Below are positions 10,654 through 20,800 of a stretch of DNA of 64,000 nucleotides, piece by piece. Within the stretch, counting starts at the first letter, position 1. Every line of letters begins with the position of its first letter. The position numbers and the translations under genes are program-made. Origin of the DNA: Buddleja alternifolia (Eukaryota > Streptophyta > Magnoliopsida > Lamiales > Scrophulariaceae); the NCBI GenBank assembly GCA_019426215.1, contig CM033392.1, positions 35,880,814-35,944,813 of the forward strand, read 5' to 3'. The notes beneath the pieces are model-generated. The model searched no databases, had not been told where the DNA came from, and saw only the letters and a list, made by a program, of their open reading frames with translations.

Positions 10654-11904
10654 TTAAAAAAAAGGACACCAAATCCCCACGTTGATAGGATTGAAAACTG
10701 TGCTCAGCACCAAAAGGTAAGATGTCTGGTCGAGGGGGACCAAGAGTTTAATGGTGGCCTCCCCATAACAAACCCAAGACGAAGGGGGCTTATGCTGGAA
10801 TCCCAAGGTCTTCTTCGAATAGCGCTGAATCTGTGTTCGAATTAACTCTTTGAGGGCTTCAACAGATCGAATGTTGAATAGTTCGGGATAATAGAAAAAT
10901 GCCCAGCAAGTAAGCAGCCATAAAGGGCCTGATAGTCGGTTGGCATTCGACGGATCTCGATGTAAGTGGTACATCATCCGGTAAAAATGCGCCAACAAGA
11001 GAGGGGCCAGCTTAAGCGGGCCCAACGTCGCAGAAATGTTGGCAGATAAAGTGAGGAAGGTTTTGTTTACTGCACAACCAGAATTCATGAATAATTGAGA
11101 AAAAACAAAATTAAGAAAAAGCACCTCCTCGACTGAGGTGACCGGATATTCGGATTCAACAAAATGTTTGACCAGGTGGGTGTAGGCAATATTCGAACCC
11201 TTGACTTTTCCATTCAACCTCAGCCGTTGCTCGGAAGCTTCTAAAAGGTGAGGGGCATCACCTACTGCCTCTCCAGCTGGGAGAGAAATACCGTCAGGAG
11301 ACATCCCAGTAATGAGAGCGACATCCTCCAAAGACACCGTCTGGAAACTCCCGGGTAAGACAAAACAGTTATAGGAAGGGTGCCACGAATACGCCAGTGC
11401 GTTCGTCATCACCCGTTTGAATGGAAGGATGGTGTAATAGGCCAATCGAATTAGCCCCAGGATTCGATTACCTTCCCATTTCAGGTGCAAACGCTCGAGT
11501 CGCTCGAACCAGGGAAATGCATCAACGGCCCCTATCCAACCATGTTTGCTCGAATTGTTCCAAGCGAAATCAGTTGGCGGCGATAGAAAGAGAGGGCCTT
11601 CGGCATCCAACGCGGGAAAAATCCCCAATTTGTCAGGACTACTCGTCGGAGAATGATTGAAAGCTTGGGCTTTGAAACGGGGTCCCAAGACCAGATGGGC
11701 AATCGATTCGTCCTGACGATAGGCGGCCCAAGGAGGAATTTTGTGGTTGTGTTTAATAGTGGATACCTTGGCGTCTCGATAATGCGTCATGAAATCTTGA
11801 ATAACGGCGTATAAAGCCTGGGCGTCTCTGCAATTCAGATGGGACTCTCGAGAAACCAAGACAAAAATATTGTGTAAGTCGAGGTTACGGCGAGGATCAG
11901 CCAT
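10654..11904 (-). CDS. Plant mobile domain (PMD) protein, main exon of the antisense gene
   Basis: An open frame of 416 codons starts at an ATG at 11904. It has the hallmarks of the plant mobile domain family (Pfam PF10536, as in MAIN/MAIL proteins): WFERLERLHLKWEGNRILGL, then TNALAYSWHPSYNCFVLP, FQTVSLEDVALITGMSPDG and a long helical part with WLLTCWAFFYYPELF. PMD proteins are found both as nuclear host proteins that help silence transposons and inside retrotransposons and MULEs. Here the gene lies within a Tat-type element, antisense to gag-pol, an arrangement known for extra genes in that group. The frame ends in an eight-T run (minus strand), so the stop at 10654 may be a frameshift and the protein probably continued. 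Confidence 0.85.
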   Translation of the reverse strand: MADPRRNLDLHNIFVLVSRESHLNCRDAQALYAVIQDFMTHYRDAKVSTIKHNHKIPPWAAYRQDESIAHLVLGPRFKAQAFNHSPTSSPDKLGIFPALDAEGPLFLSPPTDFAWNNSSKHGWIGAVDAFPWFERLERLHLKWEGNRILGLIRLAYYTILPFKRVMTNALAYSWHPSYNCFVLPGSFQTVSLEDVALITGMSPDGISLPAGEAVGDAPHLLEASEQRLRLNGKVKGSNIAYTHLVKHFVESEYPVTSVEEVLFLNFVFSQLFMNSGCAVNKTFLTLSANISATLGPLKLAPLLLAHFYRMMYHLHRDPSNANRLSGPLWLLTCWAFFYYPELFNIRSVEALKELIRTQIQRYSKKTLGFQHKPPSSWVCYGEATIKLLVPLDQTSYLLVLSTVFNPINVGIWCPFF

Positions 11905-12200
11905 TGTTGGAATTTTGATGGGAGAAATGAAGATGCTCGAAGAAGGTAGAAAATAACTTTCCCTGCTTTCGTTTTCTATGAAGAAGATGAAGTGTTTGTA
12001 GTAATGACTAAAAAGGAAAGATTAGATATATATATGAAACAAACACCCGATCATGAAAAGACGCGCCCTTTCTTTAAAAAGTAACGATGGACTGGGAAAG
12101 CGACCGTTCACAGAGAAGGGACATGTCCATGACCATTAATGCGACCGCCAAAAATGCCAAGAGTCTCTTAAAAGATATACTGGTCATTTAAAGGCTAGAA
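11905..12200. promoter_or_regulatory. Probable promoter/5' leader of the antisense gene, or 3' untranslated region of the gypsy element
   Basis: The stretch lies directly upstream of the antisense start codon. A TATATATA box-like run occurs near 12027-12034 (ATTAGATATATATATGAAAC), about 125 bp from that start codon. No open frame is seen. The promoter role is inferred from position and the TATA-like run only. Confidence 0.35.
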
Positions 12201-12365
12201 GTATCGTTTAAACACCCACGAACTCGAAACGATTAGCGCATAATTGAAGAATAAGCGTGTCAGTTAATACTCACGAATTCGAAACGTGTGAGCATAATCA
12301 AAAAATAAGACGTGTCATTTAATGCACATGAATTCGAAACATTCATCAGCATTAGGGGGGCATTT
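12201..12365 (+). repeat. 55-bp tandem repeats and polypurine tract before the 3' LTR
   Basis: Three units start near 12201, 12257 and 12312, marked by CACGAACTCGAAAC at 12217, CACGAATTCGAAAC at 12272 and CATGAATTCGAAAC at 12327, so the spacing is 55 bp. Immediately after them comes ATTAGGGGGGCATT, a purine-rich tract in the position expected for the primer of plus-strand DNA synthesis. The next bases, TGT, are taken as the start of the 3' LTR. Confidence 0.7.
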
Positions 12366-12367
12366 GT

Positions 12368-12760
12368 CACTAGTACAGAAATGGCCTGTTACAGCGCACA
12401 TTTTACAGCGGTTTTTTGAAAACCGCTGAACGGAGAGACTTATTACAGCGGTTTATAAGTGAACCGTTATAAATGAAACTAAGTCGGAACCTATTACAGC
12501 GGTTTTTTTTAAAACCGCTGTAATAGGACTAAACCTATTACAGCGGTTCGGTAAAAAACCGCTATTATAAGTCGTACCGGAAAAAAAAAAGTTTTTTAAC
12601 AACGGTTCAATATTGAACCGCTGTAACTGATTCTAACCGGTTACAGCGGTTCATTACAGAACCGCTTTAACTGATAATCAGTTAAAGCGGTTCATTCCTG
12701 AACCACTATAACTGATTATCAGTTATACCGGTTCATTCCTGAACCGCTTTAATTGTTAAT
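12368..12760. repeat. CACTA-1 left terminal and subterminal repeats
   Basis: After the terminal CACTA come repeated copies of TTACAGCGGTTC or TTACAGCGGTTT, each followed a few bases later by its inverse (GAACCGCTGTAA-like). The region is thus a series of small potential hairpins, spaced roughly 50-60 bp apart. In En/Spm elements, subterminal motifs in direct and inverted orientation bind the smaller transposon protein and are needed for excision. Copies nearer 12700 have drifted (GCTTTAACTGAT in place of GCTGTAATAGGT). Confidence 0.9.
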
Positions 12761-13040
12761 TCGCCGCCGGTCCGCCACCACCACAAGCCGCAGCCGCCGC
12801 CATCGTCGCCCCTCTCGATTTTCTCTCTCATTCTCGATCTCTCTTCTCGGTCTCTCTCTCTATACTCTACTCTCTCTCTATACTCTCTCTCACTCTCAAG
12901 ATAACCCCGCCCCCGTCCCCTAGCCACCACCCCAAACCGCCGCTCCTCTTCGGCGGCCTCCTCCGTCGTCGCCGCCTCGCCTCCGCCTCCGCCGCGCCGC
13001 CGCCTCCCTACCCACCAATCACTCCTCCTCCCTCTCTTTA
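12761..13040 (+). promoter_or_regulatory. GC-rich, CT-repeat leader of CACTA-1
   Basis: A sharp change in base composition follows the subterminal repeats. CCG/GCC trinucleotides are dense, with CTCTCTCT runs at about 12830-12900. CT-rich leaders are common near plant transcription starts. It ends with CTTTATAGGTATATAT, which may be a donor site (GT at about 13042) of a leader intron. CACTA-2 has a matching GC/CT-rich block at 40875-41175. Open frames on the minus strand here follow from base composition. Confidence 0.55.
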
Positions 13041-14055
13041 TAGGTATATATATATATATATATATGTTATGTTATATATATATATTATGTATATATTTTA
13101 GGTTAATGTTTGTATATAGGTGTTGGGGTTTTGTGATTTAATTTATATAATATTGGTTATGTGTTAATTTGTTGTTTGTTATATATTTATGTTGTGTTAA
13201 TAAGGATTTTGTGATGTATATAATGTGGGTTATATGTTAATTTGTTAAGTATTGTTATATAATGTTAATTAGGATTTTGTGAATTATTGTTATATATATT
13301 TGTTAATTAGGATTTTGTGATGTATATAATGTGGATTTAATTTATGTTTTTGTTAATTATATAATGTGGGTTTTTGTGATATATATGTTATTTTAATTAG
13401 GGTTTATTGATTTTTGGATTTTTGATTTATGTTATGATATGTTGGTATTATATATGATTGGATTGTTGTTGTATTGTTTTGTTGACATTGTTTAATGCAT
13501 TCATGGTATTTGTGCATCACGTCATGTCACAACGAACATTTATACTTGAGATTTACATATTTTTGTGAAAATAATTATATCGTGATGCTTTAATTTATTT
13601 GTAGTTTTATGTGATTTATTTAGATCCAATTGGTGATCAATATTTATAATATGATGCTCTATTTGTAGTTTTTTATGTGATCTATGTGATCCAACTGGTG
13701 ATCAATATTTGTAGTTGCTAGCTAGAAATTTTATGTTTTATGTGATCCAACTGGTGATCAATATTTTTGTATCATTTTGTGTTCGTTGTGGGTGAAAGAT
13801 TAGAATGTTGGGTTTGTTGTGGTTGAAATTGGTAGTATTTTTTGCGTCGTTACCCTGTTGAGATTTTAGCGGATCGTAAGATTCGATTTTTGTTGGTTAC
13901 AACCCATTGGGAAGATTAAGTCGAGAACTTGGTAGAAATATTTGCGTCGTTACTCTGCCGAATTTTTTATAGAATAAATTAAAAATAAATTTATTTAATT
14001 AATTTAACTATCAACTGATATTAAAATTATTTAATTTAATTAATTGAGAATTTAG
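13041..14055 (+). other. AT-rich leader intron with a degenerate minisatellite and a shared leader segment
   Basis: The stretch is non-coding. An AT microsatellite lies at about 13045-13066. At about 13600-13770 a phrase with GTGATCCAACTGGTGATCAA recurs at spacings of roughly 65-80 bp. At 13905-13975 is a segment (AAGATTAAGTCGAGAACTTG, then TTTGCGTCGTTACTCTGCCG) that recurs upstream of the second gene at 17715-17785 and twice in CACTA-2. It probably forms the 5' leader or first intron of the transposase gene. Confidence 0.6.
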
Positions 14056-17000
14056 ATGGATCGAAGTTGGATTGTAGCGGATCGTATGTCGGAGCAATAT
14101 GTGAAAGGGGTGAAAGAATTCATAGACTTTGCGGTTGAGCATGCATCGGATCCGACTAGGATTAGTTGTCCGTGTTTACGTTGTTGTTTTGGAAAGAGAA
14201 TTAGTCCACGTGACTTGGAAGATCATTTGGTGTGTAATGGAATTGATAAAAGCTACACACGATGGACAAGACACGGTGAAAGCAGTGGCACCTCAGCTGA
14301 TTTGGGTGATACATCATATCGATCAGTAGATTTTGACATGGATGACTGTGAGCATGATCGTTTGGAGGAGATGACCAATGTGATTGAGGAGGATTTGCGA
14401 AATTGTCCCAAGATGTTCGACAATTTGACAAGTGATTCAAAGACACCCCTGTATAGTGGTAGTAATTTCACAAGATTGAAAGCAGTCCTAAACCTCTACA
14501 AGTTAAAAGCTAACAATGGGTGGAGTGATAAGAGTTTCACAGACTTACTTGGTCTATTAAAAAGTATGTTACCCGATGATAATGTGTTACCTAATCGTAC
14601 TTATGAGGCTAAGAAGATGTTAACTGCAATTGGCATGGGATATGAGAGGATACATGCTTGTTTCAATGATTGCATCTTGTTTAGAAATGACTATGCACCA
14701 TTGAAGGTGTGTCCGAAATGTGGCACCTCACGGTACAAGAAGAATGGATCTGCTCCTGTCAAAACAGCATGGTATTTGCCCATAATACCTAGATTTAGAC
14801 GCATGTACAGTAGTGAAGCGTTTGCCAAGGACTTGACATGGTATGCTGATAGAAGGGTTGAAGAAGGGATTGAAGATAACAAGATTAGACATCCTTCAGA
14901 TTCTCCTCAATGGAAAAAGATTGATAATGATTTCCCTGAATTTAGGGAAGAACCAAGAAATTTACGCCTTGTATTGGCTACAGATGGCATGAACCCACAT
15001 GGCTTGCAAAGTAGCTCACATAGTACATGGCCGGTGATTTTGATGATCTACAACCTACCCCTTTCGCGATGCATGAAGCGAGAGCATATTATGATGCCTA
15101 TACTAATTTCTGGGCCGAAACAACCTGGAAATGATATAGATGTCTACTTGGCCCCTTTAATTGAGGATTTGAAGGAGTTGTGGGAGACAGGTATTAAAGT
15201 GTATGATGGGTTTAGAAAAGAGAGCTTCAATCTCAGAGTTATGTTGTTTGGTACAATCAATGATTTTCCAGCAAGAGCTAATCTCGAAGGATATGGTGTA
15301 CATGGGCAATGTGCATGCCCCATATGTGTCAAGAGTACAGATCAATATAGACTCCCACACTCTCAGAAATATGCATTCCAAGGGCATCGAAGATGGTTGA
15401 ATCGAGAACATCGATATCGTCGATGGAAGAAAGCTTTCAATGGGAGCATAGAAGAATGTCGAGCTCCTAAGTGTTTGACCGGTGAAGAGGTGTTTGAGAA
15501 TGTAAAAGACTTGGATATCAAGTTCGGAAAGACTTTTGCATGCGGCCTTGCAAAAACTGGGTGGAAAAAAAGGTCAATTTTTTTTAGTTGCCGTATTGGA
15601 AATCTTTACATGTTAGACATTTTCTTGATATAATGCATATTGAGAAAAATTAATGTATTTGATAGTGTCATTGGTACTCTTCTAAATGTGCCTGGCAAGA
15701 CAAAAGATGGAGTAAAGGCAAGGTTGGATTTAGTTGAAATGAAGATAAGAGGTAAATTGGCACCAACAATGAAGGGAAAACGTACTTATTTACCTCCAGC
15801 AACTCACACACTATCTAGAAAAGAAAAAATTGCATTATGTGAGTTTCTTTGTGGAGTGAAAGTTCCAGAAGGGTATTCTTCGAACATTAGCAGTCTTGTA
15901 TCAATGAAGGACTTGAAGCTAAAGCATATGAAGACTCATGATTGTCATGTAATCATGGATCATTTGCTACCAATTGCTTTACGGGCCATTCTACCAAAAA
16001 AGGTGAGAGAAACGATAACTAGATTGTGTTTCTTTTTCAAAGCAATGTGGAGCAAGGTGTTTGATCCTGAACAATTGCCTGCACTTCAGAAACAACTTGT
16101 CCTCACTTTGTGTGAGCTTGAGATGTATTTCCCACCCGAGTTTTTTGATATAATGACTCACCTACCTATTCACTTGGTTAGAGAGACACAACTTTGTGGA
16201 CCAGCTTTTATGAGATCTATGTATCCGACTGAGCGTTATATGAAGGTATTGAAAGGCTATGTGAAAAATCGTAGCCGGCCGGAAGGTTGCATTGTTGAGC
16301 GGTACATAGTTGATGAAACTATTACATTTTGCACAGAATATCTGAATGATGGTAATGTTGCAGAGTGTCAAAAGTCTCCTGCTGGGGGGGGGAACAGAAG
16401 GAGAAAGCGTAATTGGAAAGCAATTAGTGAGTGTTCCTAGCACACAAAAGGATCAGGCACACCTATATGTGCTCCACAACACCGATGAGGTTGAGCCATA
16501 TGTTGAAGAGCACAAGGACCAACTTAGGAGAATAAATTCAAGTAAAAATGAAAGTTGGATTTCAAGAGAACATAACAAGAGTTTTATCGATTGGTTCCGA
16601 AAGTGTATTCAAGAGAAACAAAACGAGAATTCACTTTCAGTTTCACATAAATTGGCACGGTTGTCGGTGGGCCCGGGCAGATTCGTATTTTGTCATTCGG
16701 GTTATCGTATAAATAGTGTCACGTTTTATACAAAAGACCAAGATGAACGGAGTACAATGCAGAATAGTGGGGTGAGACTTGTAGCTGAAGCAATACATAT
16801 CTCAAGTGCGAAAGATAATAGCCCTATCTATGCCACTTTACCATATTATGGGGTGATTGAACATATATGGGAGCTGGATTACAGTTGGTTTCGGGTCCCT
16901 GTATTTCGGGTCCCTGTAAAATGGTGTTGATGATAGTGAAATAGGTTTTACTCGAGTAGACCTTGAAAAGGTGGGATACAAAGATGAACCTTTTATTTTG

Positions 17001-17321
17001 GCATCTCAAGCTAAACAAGTGTTTTTTGTCACCGATCCCATCGATAAGAGGTGGTCCATTGTTTTATCGGCAAACAAAAATACTTGTATTGAGGATGATG
17101 GCCTATATAATGAAGATGATGGAGGAACTCCTATCTTAGGTGGTTCACAATCCACAAATAGTGACGGTGACTTGGATATCAGTGATGATGAATTGTATAT
17201 GCGAGAAGATCATCAAGAGGGAATATGGATTAATCCATCTGTTCGTCGGCGTACTAAACAAAATGGTCGTACTGAGGGATCACAAAAGACTAGTAAACCA
17301 GCGACAAAAAGAAAACGATGA
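14056..17321 (+). pseudogene. TNP2-type CACTA transposase gene (TnpD-like), frameshifted
   Basis: The first frame (14056-15633, start codon matched by CACTA-2 at 42012) begins MDRSWIVADRMSEQY and has the transposase-associated N-terminal domain with CPCLRCCFGKR and H/C residues. The Transposase_21 core follows with LATDGMNPHGLQ and MIYNLPLSRCMKREHI. A second frame (15640-16440) gives a DUF4218-type region (HDCHVIMDHLLPIALRAILP), and later frames (to 17321) a DUF4216-type C-terminus (FILASQAKQVFFVTDP). Breaks seen against CACTA-2: an indel plus a stop in the T run near 15580-15590, a 4-bp insertion near 15648, a G-run indel near 16385, and a 15-bp tandem duplication at 16889-16918. The protein would cut and join element ends in the nucleus. 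This copy cannot make it intact. Confidence 0.9.
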
Positions 17322-17866
17322 AAGGTATTAGAACTTATTAGATAATTATATGAGTATTTGATAATTATATGAGTAACTTATTTGAACTCTTTTGTTAAGT
17401 ATGCAATTTAAGTGTAAATTTTATTTGAACTTATTTGATAATTATTTGAACGCTTGTAATATTATATTAGTGAATGAGTTACACTAACTTCTGTATTTTT
17501 TTGCTTTTGTAGGTCGATACCGTATACCACCACAGTCACCCTCTTCTCCGCCACTACCACGACGACCACCACCAATGTAAGCTTATCAATATTTCATTTT
17601 GTACTTTTGGATGTGATTTATATGATCCAACTAGTTAATGATGTGATTAATGCATATATATTTGTTTGCGTTTGTTGTTGTTGAAATATTTGAGTTTTGG
17701 TGGTTGCAAGGTTGGGGGGAAGATTAACTCGAGAACTTGGTAGAATTTTTTGCGTCGTTACTCTGCTGAATTTTTTCTAGAATTATGGGCATTTCTTAAT
17801 TAGCACTATTTATATATTTGGTATATGAATCTAACTTCTGTATTTTTCACTTTTGAAATCTTGTAG
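17322..17866 (+). promoter_or_regulatory. Spacer between the two CACTA-1 genes, with splice-like signals
   Basis: A short exon-like piece lies at about 17513-17576, between TTTTGTAG and GTAAGC, and is GC-rich with ACCACC repeats. At 17866 the start codon of the next gene follows directly on ATCTTGTAG, a good acceptor. The leader segment seen before the transposase gene recurs at 17715-17785. The layout suggests either a second promoter or splicing from the upstream leader, as En/Spm makes two proteins from one promoter. Confidence 0.5.
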
Positions 17867-20800
17867 ATGGATTCTGGAGGTGATGCAAACAAAAATGTTG
17901 AAAATGAGATACGTAGAGGTATTACAGCAATGAAGAAAGTAATAAATGCCAAAAGTAAAGGCATAAAGCTACAAGTTGGTTGGAACGAGTATGATCAGCC
18001 AGTTGACCCAAATAAATCAAATTTTGTTGGTTACATTGGCCTGATAGCTCGTGACAGGGTCCCTATTACTATTAATGATTGGCGACATGTCTCTGCAGCA
18101 ATAAAATATGCCATTTGGAATGAAATAGTTGTAAGTTAGTTATTATATATATATTATGTTTTTAATTGCTAAATGTAGTTTTTTTTTTTGTCTAAATTAT
18201 AATTTTGTATATACTTTATTGTTTGTTTTTATAGTTGGCCTTTGATATTGACGAAAGTAGACAGAAATTCGTCTTATCCGAGGCTGGGAAGCTAGCTCGA
18301 AACTATAGGAGCTTGATAAGAGGTGTTTTATGTGTTTTTAAGACCGTAATTCTTATGATTTGGATTCACTTATTGCTTAAATCATGTCACATTTGCATTT
18401 AATAGGTGTGTTAAGTGAATACAGGTAATAAATGAGAATACATGAATAAAAGGGAAGAAAAACGATGTACAAAACAAGTTCAAGCATGTTTTTCAACACC
18501 TAGGCGGTTTATGCATCTCCTACCACATTTGAGCGATAATTCCGTACATTTTGAGACCGACTTAGACAAAGTTTCCTTCTACAAAGTTTTAGATGTATGT
18601 CTTAGCTTCAAATGGGAACTTAAAACATCCAAATCGGAGGTCTATAGAGATAATTGTGAAGGAAATATGATTGCTGCGCCGAACAGAGAAGTACATGTGC
18701 GAAGATACGCCCCAACGCCCTCCTAGTCATGCCTAGGTATGGATAGTCCGAATGTTACTCCTTTTCAGCCTAAATTCCAGCATTATATGATGGGTAAGAA
18801 TCACTTTTGGCCATAATTCAGCACATGTGTTGAGGGGTTGTCATAAGTGTGTTTCTTGGTAGATTTACTTTATGGGCGCCAAATCAGAAATAACCTCCAT
18901 GTTGAAACGTAATTTAACTGGTTGGAATCTTAAAGTTCAGCATTTTTTAGCTGGTTGGAATCTTAAAAGCCATACTTTAAGCATCACCTTAGGTGGAATT
19001 CTCATTGGGGAACTTTAATGGGAATTCTTAATGCATACCTTAGTGGAATTTTGGCTATAAAAGGAGGGGAAACCCATGCTCTTCATTATTCACTATCAAT
19101 TTCAGATTCTTGGAGGAGAGGGGGGCAGCCCCTAATCTAATTTCTCCACCATTCATCACCATTCTTCATCACTCTTGGAGGGGAAAACTAGAGGAAGGAA
19201 AAGAGCTTGGGGATTGAAGGCTCAACTTCAAGATCCATCATCATTCACCATTTAGGGAGTTTTTAAGAGCTTTTCATTTCATTTATGTCTATGAATATTC
19301 CTCTTATGTCTTTTATGCTTTCAATTATGAACTAAATTCGTAAGACTAGGGCCATGTAAGGCCAAATTGTGATATATGCTTACAATAGATGATTGTTGAG
19401 GTTGTTCTTATATTGTTATGTGATGTGAATTGTGTTTTTGTCTATCTTGCATATACTTGATCACTATATGTTAGAATCTTATGCCTAGGTTAATATTTCG
19501 GGAGAAAATTGACTTAGGGTGCAAGAAATTCACATCATGACCCGCAACTAATGAGGAATTGCCCTAGACATAGGTAAAGATTCCCGGGTGAAGTCGTTCG
19601 ATTCAAATCGAGTGAACTCTAGTACATTAATGCATGTTTAGTGGTTAGATTTCCCGATAGGGATATTTGGGAAATCACGATCTAAGTATAGGAGTTTATA
19701 CGCGAGACATCGGTTATTCTCTACCTTAGGAGTTTTCACCATAACAATATAAGAGTAATTATACAACAAGAGCCTTTATAAGTATATTTGATCAATTTGG
19801 ACCTAGCATGTGCCTTAGTCTCCCTTTATAATTGGTTTTAATTCATTTGCATAACCTTGTTCTTATTGTACACGTTTTTACATTTAAGTTACTTTTATTG
19901 TGGTTGTTTTTTTGTATAAAATCATAAACTAGAATTCAAGTCTCCGTGGTTCGACAACCCGGACTTTTCGTCCACACTTATTACTACACACGACTAGTGC
20001 ACTTGCTATCATAGCACGTTAGCTTTTAGCGTGTCAAGTTTTTGGCGCCGTTGCCGGGGACTTGTTTAATTTTAGTTTTTGATTTTATTGCAAGTTTGAT
20101 GTATTTATTTTTTGTCTATTTTTTTTGTCGCACGATTACCTCGCAATGGCTAGCAATTTTCCAGATATGACCCTTCCAGAGAATCAATTATGGCTGCAAA
20201 ACATCATTCAATTTGCAAAGCATAGCAATTTCCCAGATATGACACTACCAGAGAATCAATTATGGTTGCAAAGCGTCGTTGAAGCATGTTATGCACAAGG
20301 GTTCTTTCCACAACATTACCAAGAAAGAATTCCTATGTTGGAGGAACAACGTGATAACTCCATTGGAGAGCTCCGCCTTATGATGAAGGACGCATTGCAG
20401 GAAATGAAGGAGATGAATCATCAACTCAAGCAACTAACGAGCGACATATCTGAGAAAGTACCATGGGCATTGCTTGGTACCACTGAGATAGATCGAAAGG
20501 AGGAATGCAACACCGTGACATTGAATGAAAGAAAGTTAAAAAATTCGAAAGCAAATTCCTCCAATGATGAGCATTTGACTCCTATCCTTTCTAAGGTTGT
20601 TGACATTCCTTTACCATCTCCCCTAACCACAAGTGAATCAGTATTTGATGCCGATGATGGTAAGTTGTCCTTTAGTGTAGGAGATGACATGGTTATTTGT
20701 GATAGCTATGAGGTTTTTGAGCATCCACTTGATTTTGATTTGTATTTACACATTGATGCTTTTGATCCTTTTAGTGTTGAGCACTTTCAGGAAAAACGAA

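Larger units (their letters stand above)
1153..12367 (+). mobile_element. Decayed Tat/Ogre-type Ty3/gypsy retrotransposon, internal region
   Basis: Coding order is gag, protease, RT, RNase H, a second RNase H, then integrase. Integrase after RNase H defines Ty3/gypsy. The extra RNase H before integrase, together with an antisense gene downstream of pol, is typical of the plant Tat/Ogre group. The element ends with tandem 55-bp repeats and a purine tract (ATTAGGGGGGCA) just before 12366, where the 3' LTR appears to begin and where CACTA-1 has inserted. The LTR continues at 28175. No 5' LTR or primer binding site was found, so the copy is 5'-truncated or its start is unrecognisable. Frame breaks and stops occur throughout, so it is not autonomous. 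Confidence 0.85.

Noticed and set aside
11421..11660. Plus-strand frame inside the plant mobile domain exon
   Set aside because: It is a shadow of the clearly conserved minus-strand PMD frame.
12733..12930. Minus-strand frame rich in Arg, Glu and Gly
   Set aside because: It is the translation of CT repeats and CCG runs in the CACTA-1 leader.
18442..18726. 94-codon frame also found at 22833-23117 as a possible small gene
   Set aside because: Both copies lie at the same place in the two LTRs. Similarity is due to LTR identity, not to constraint on a protein.
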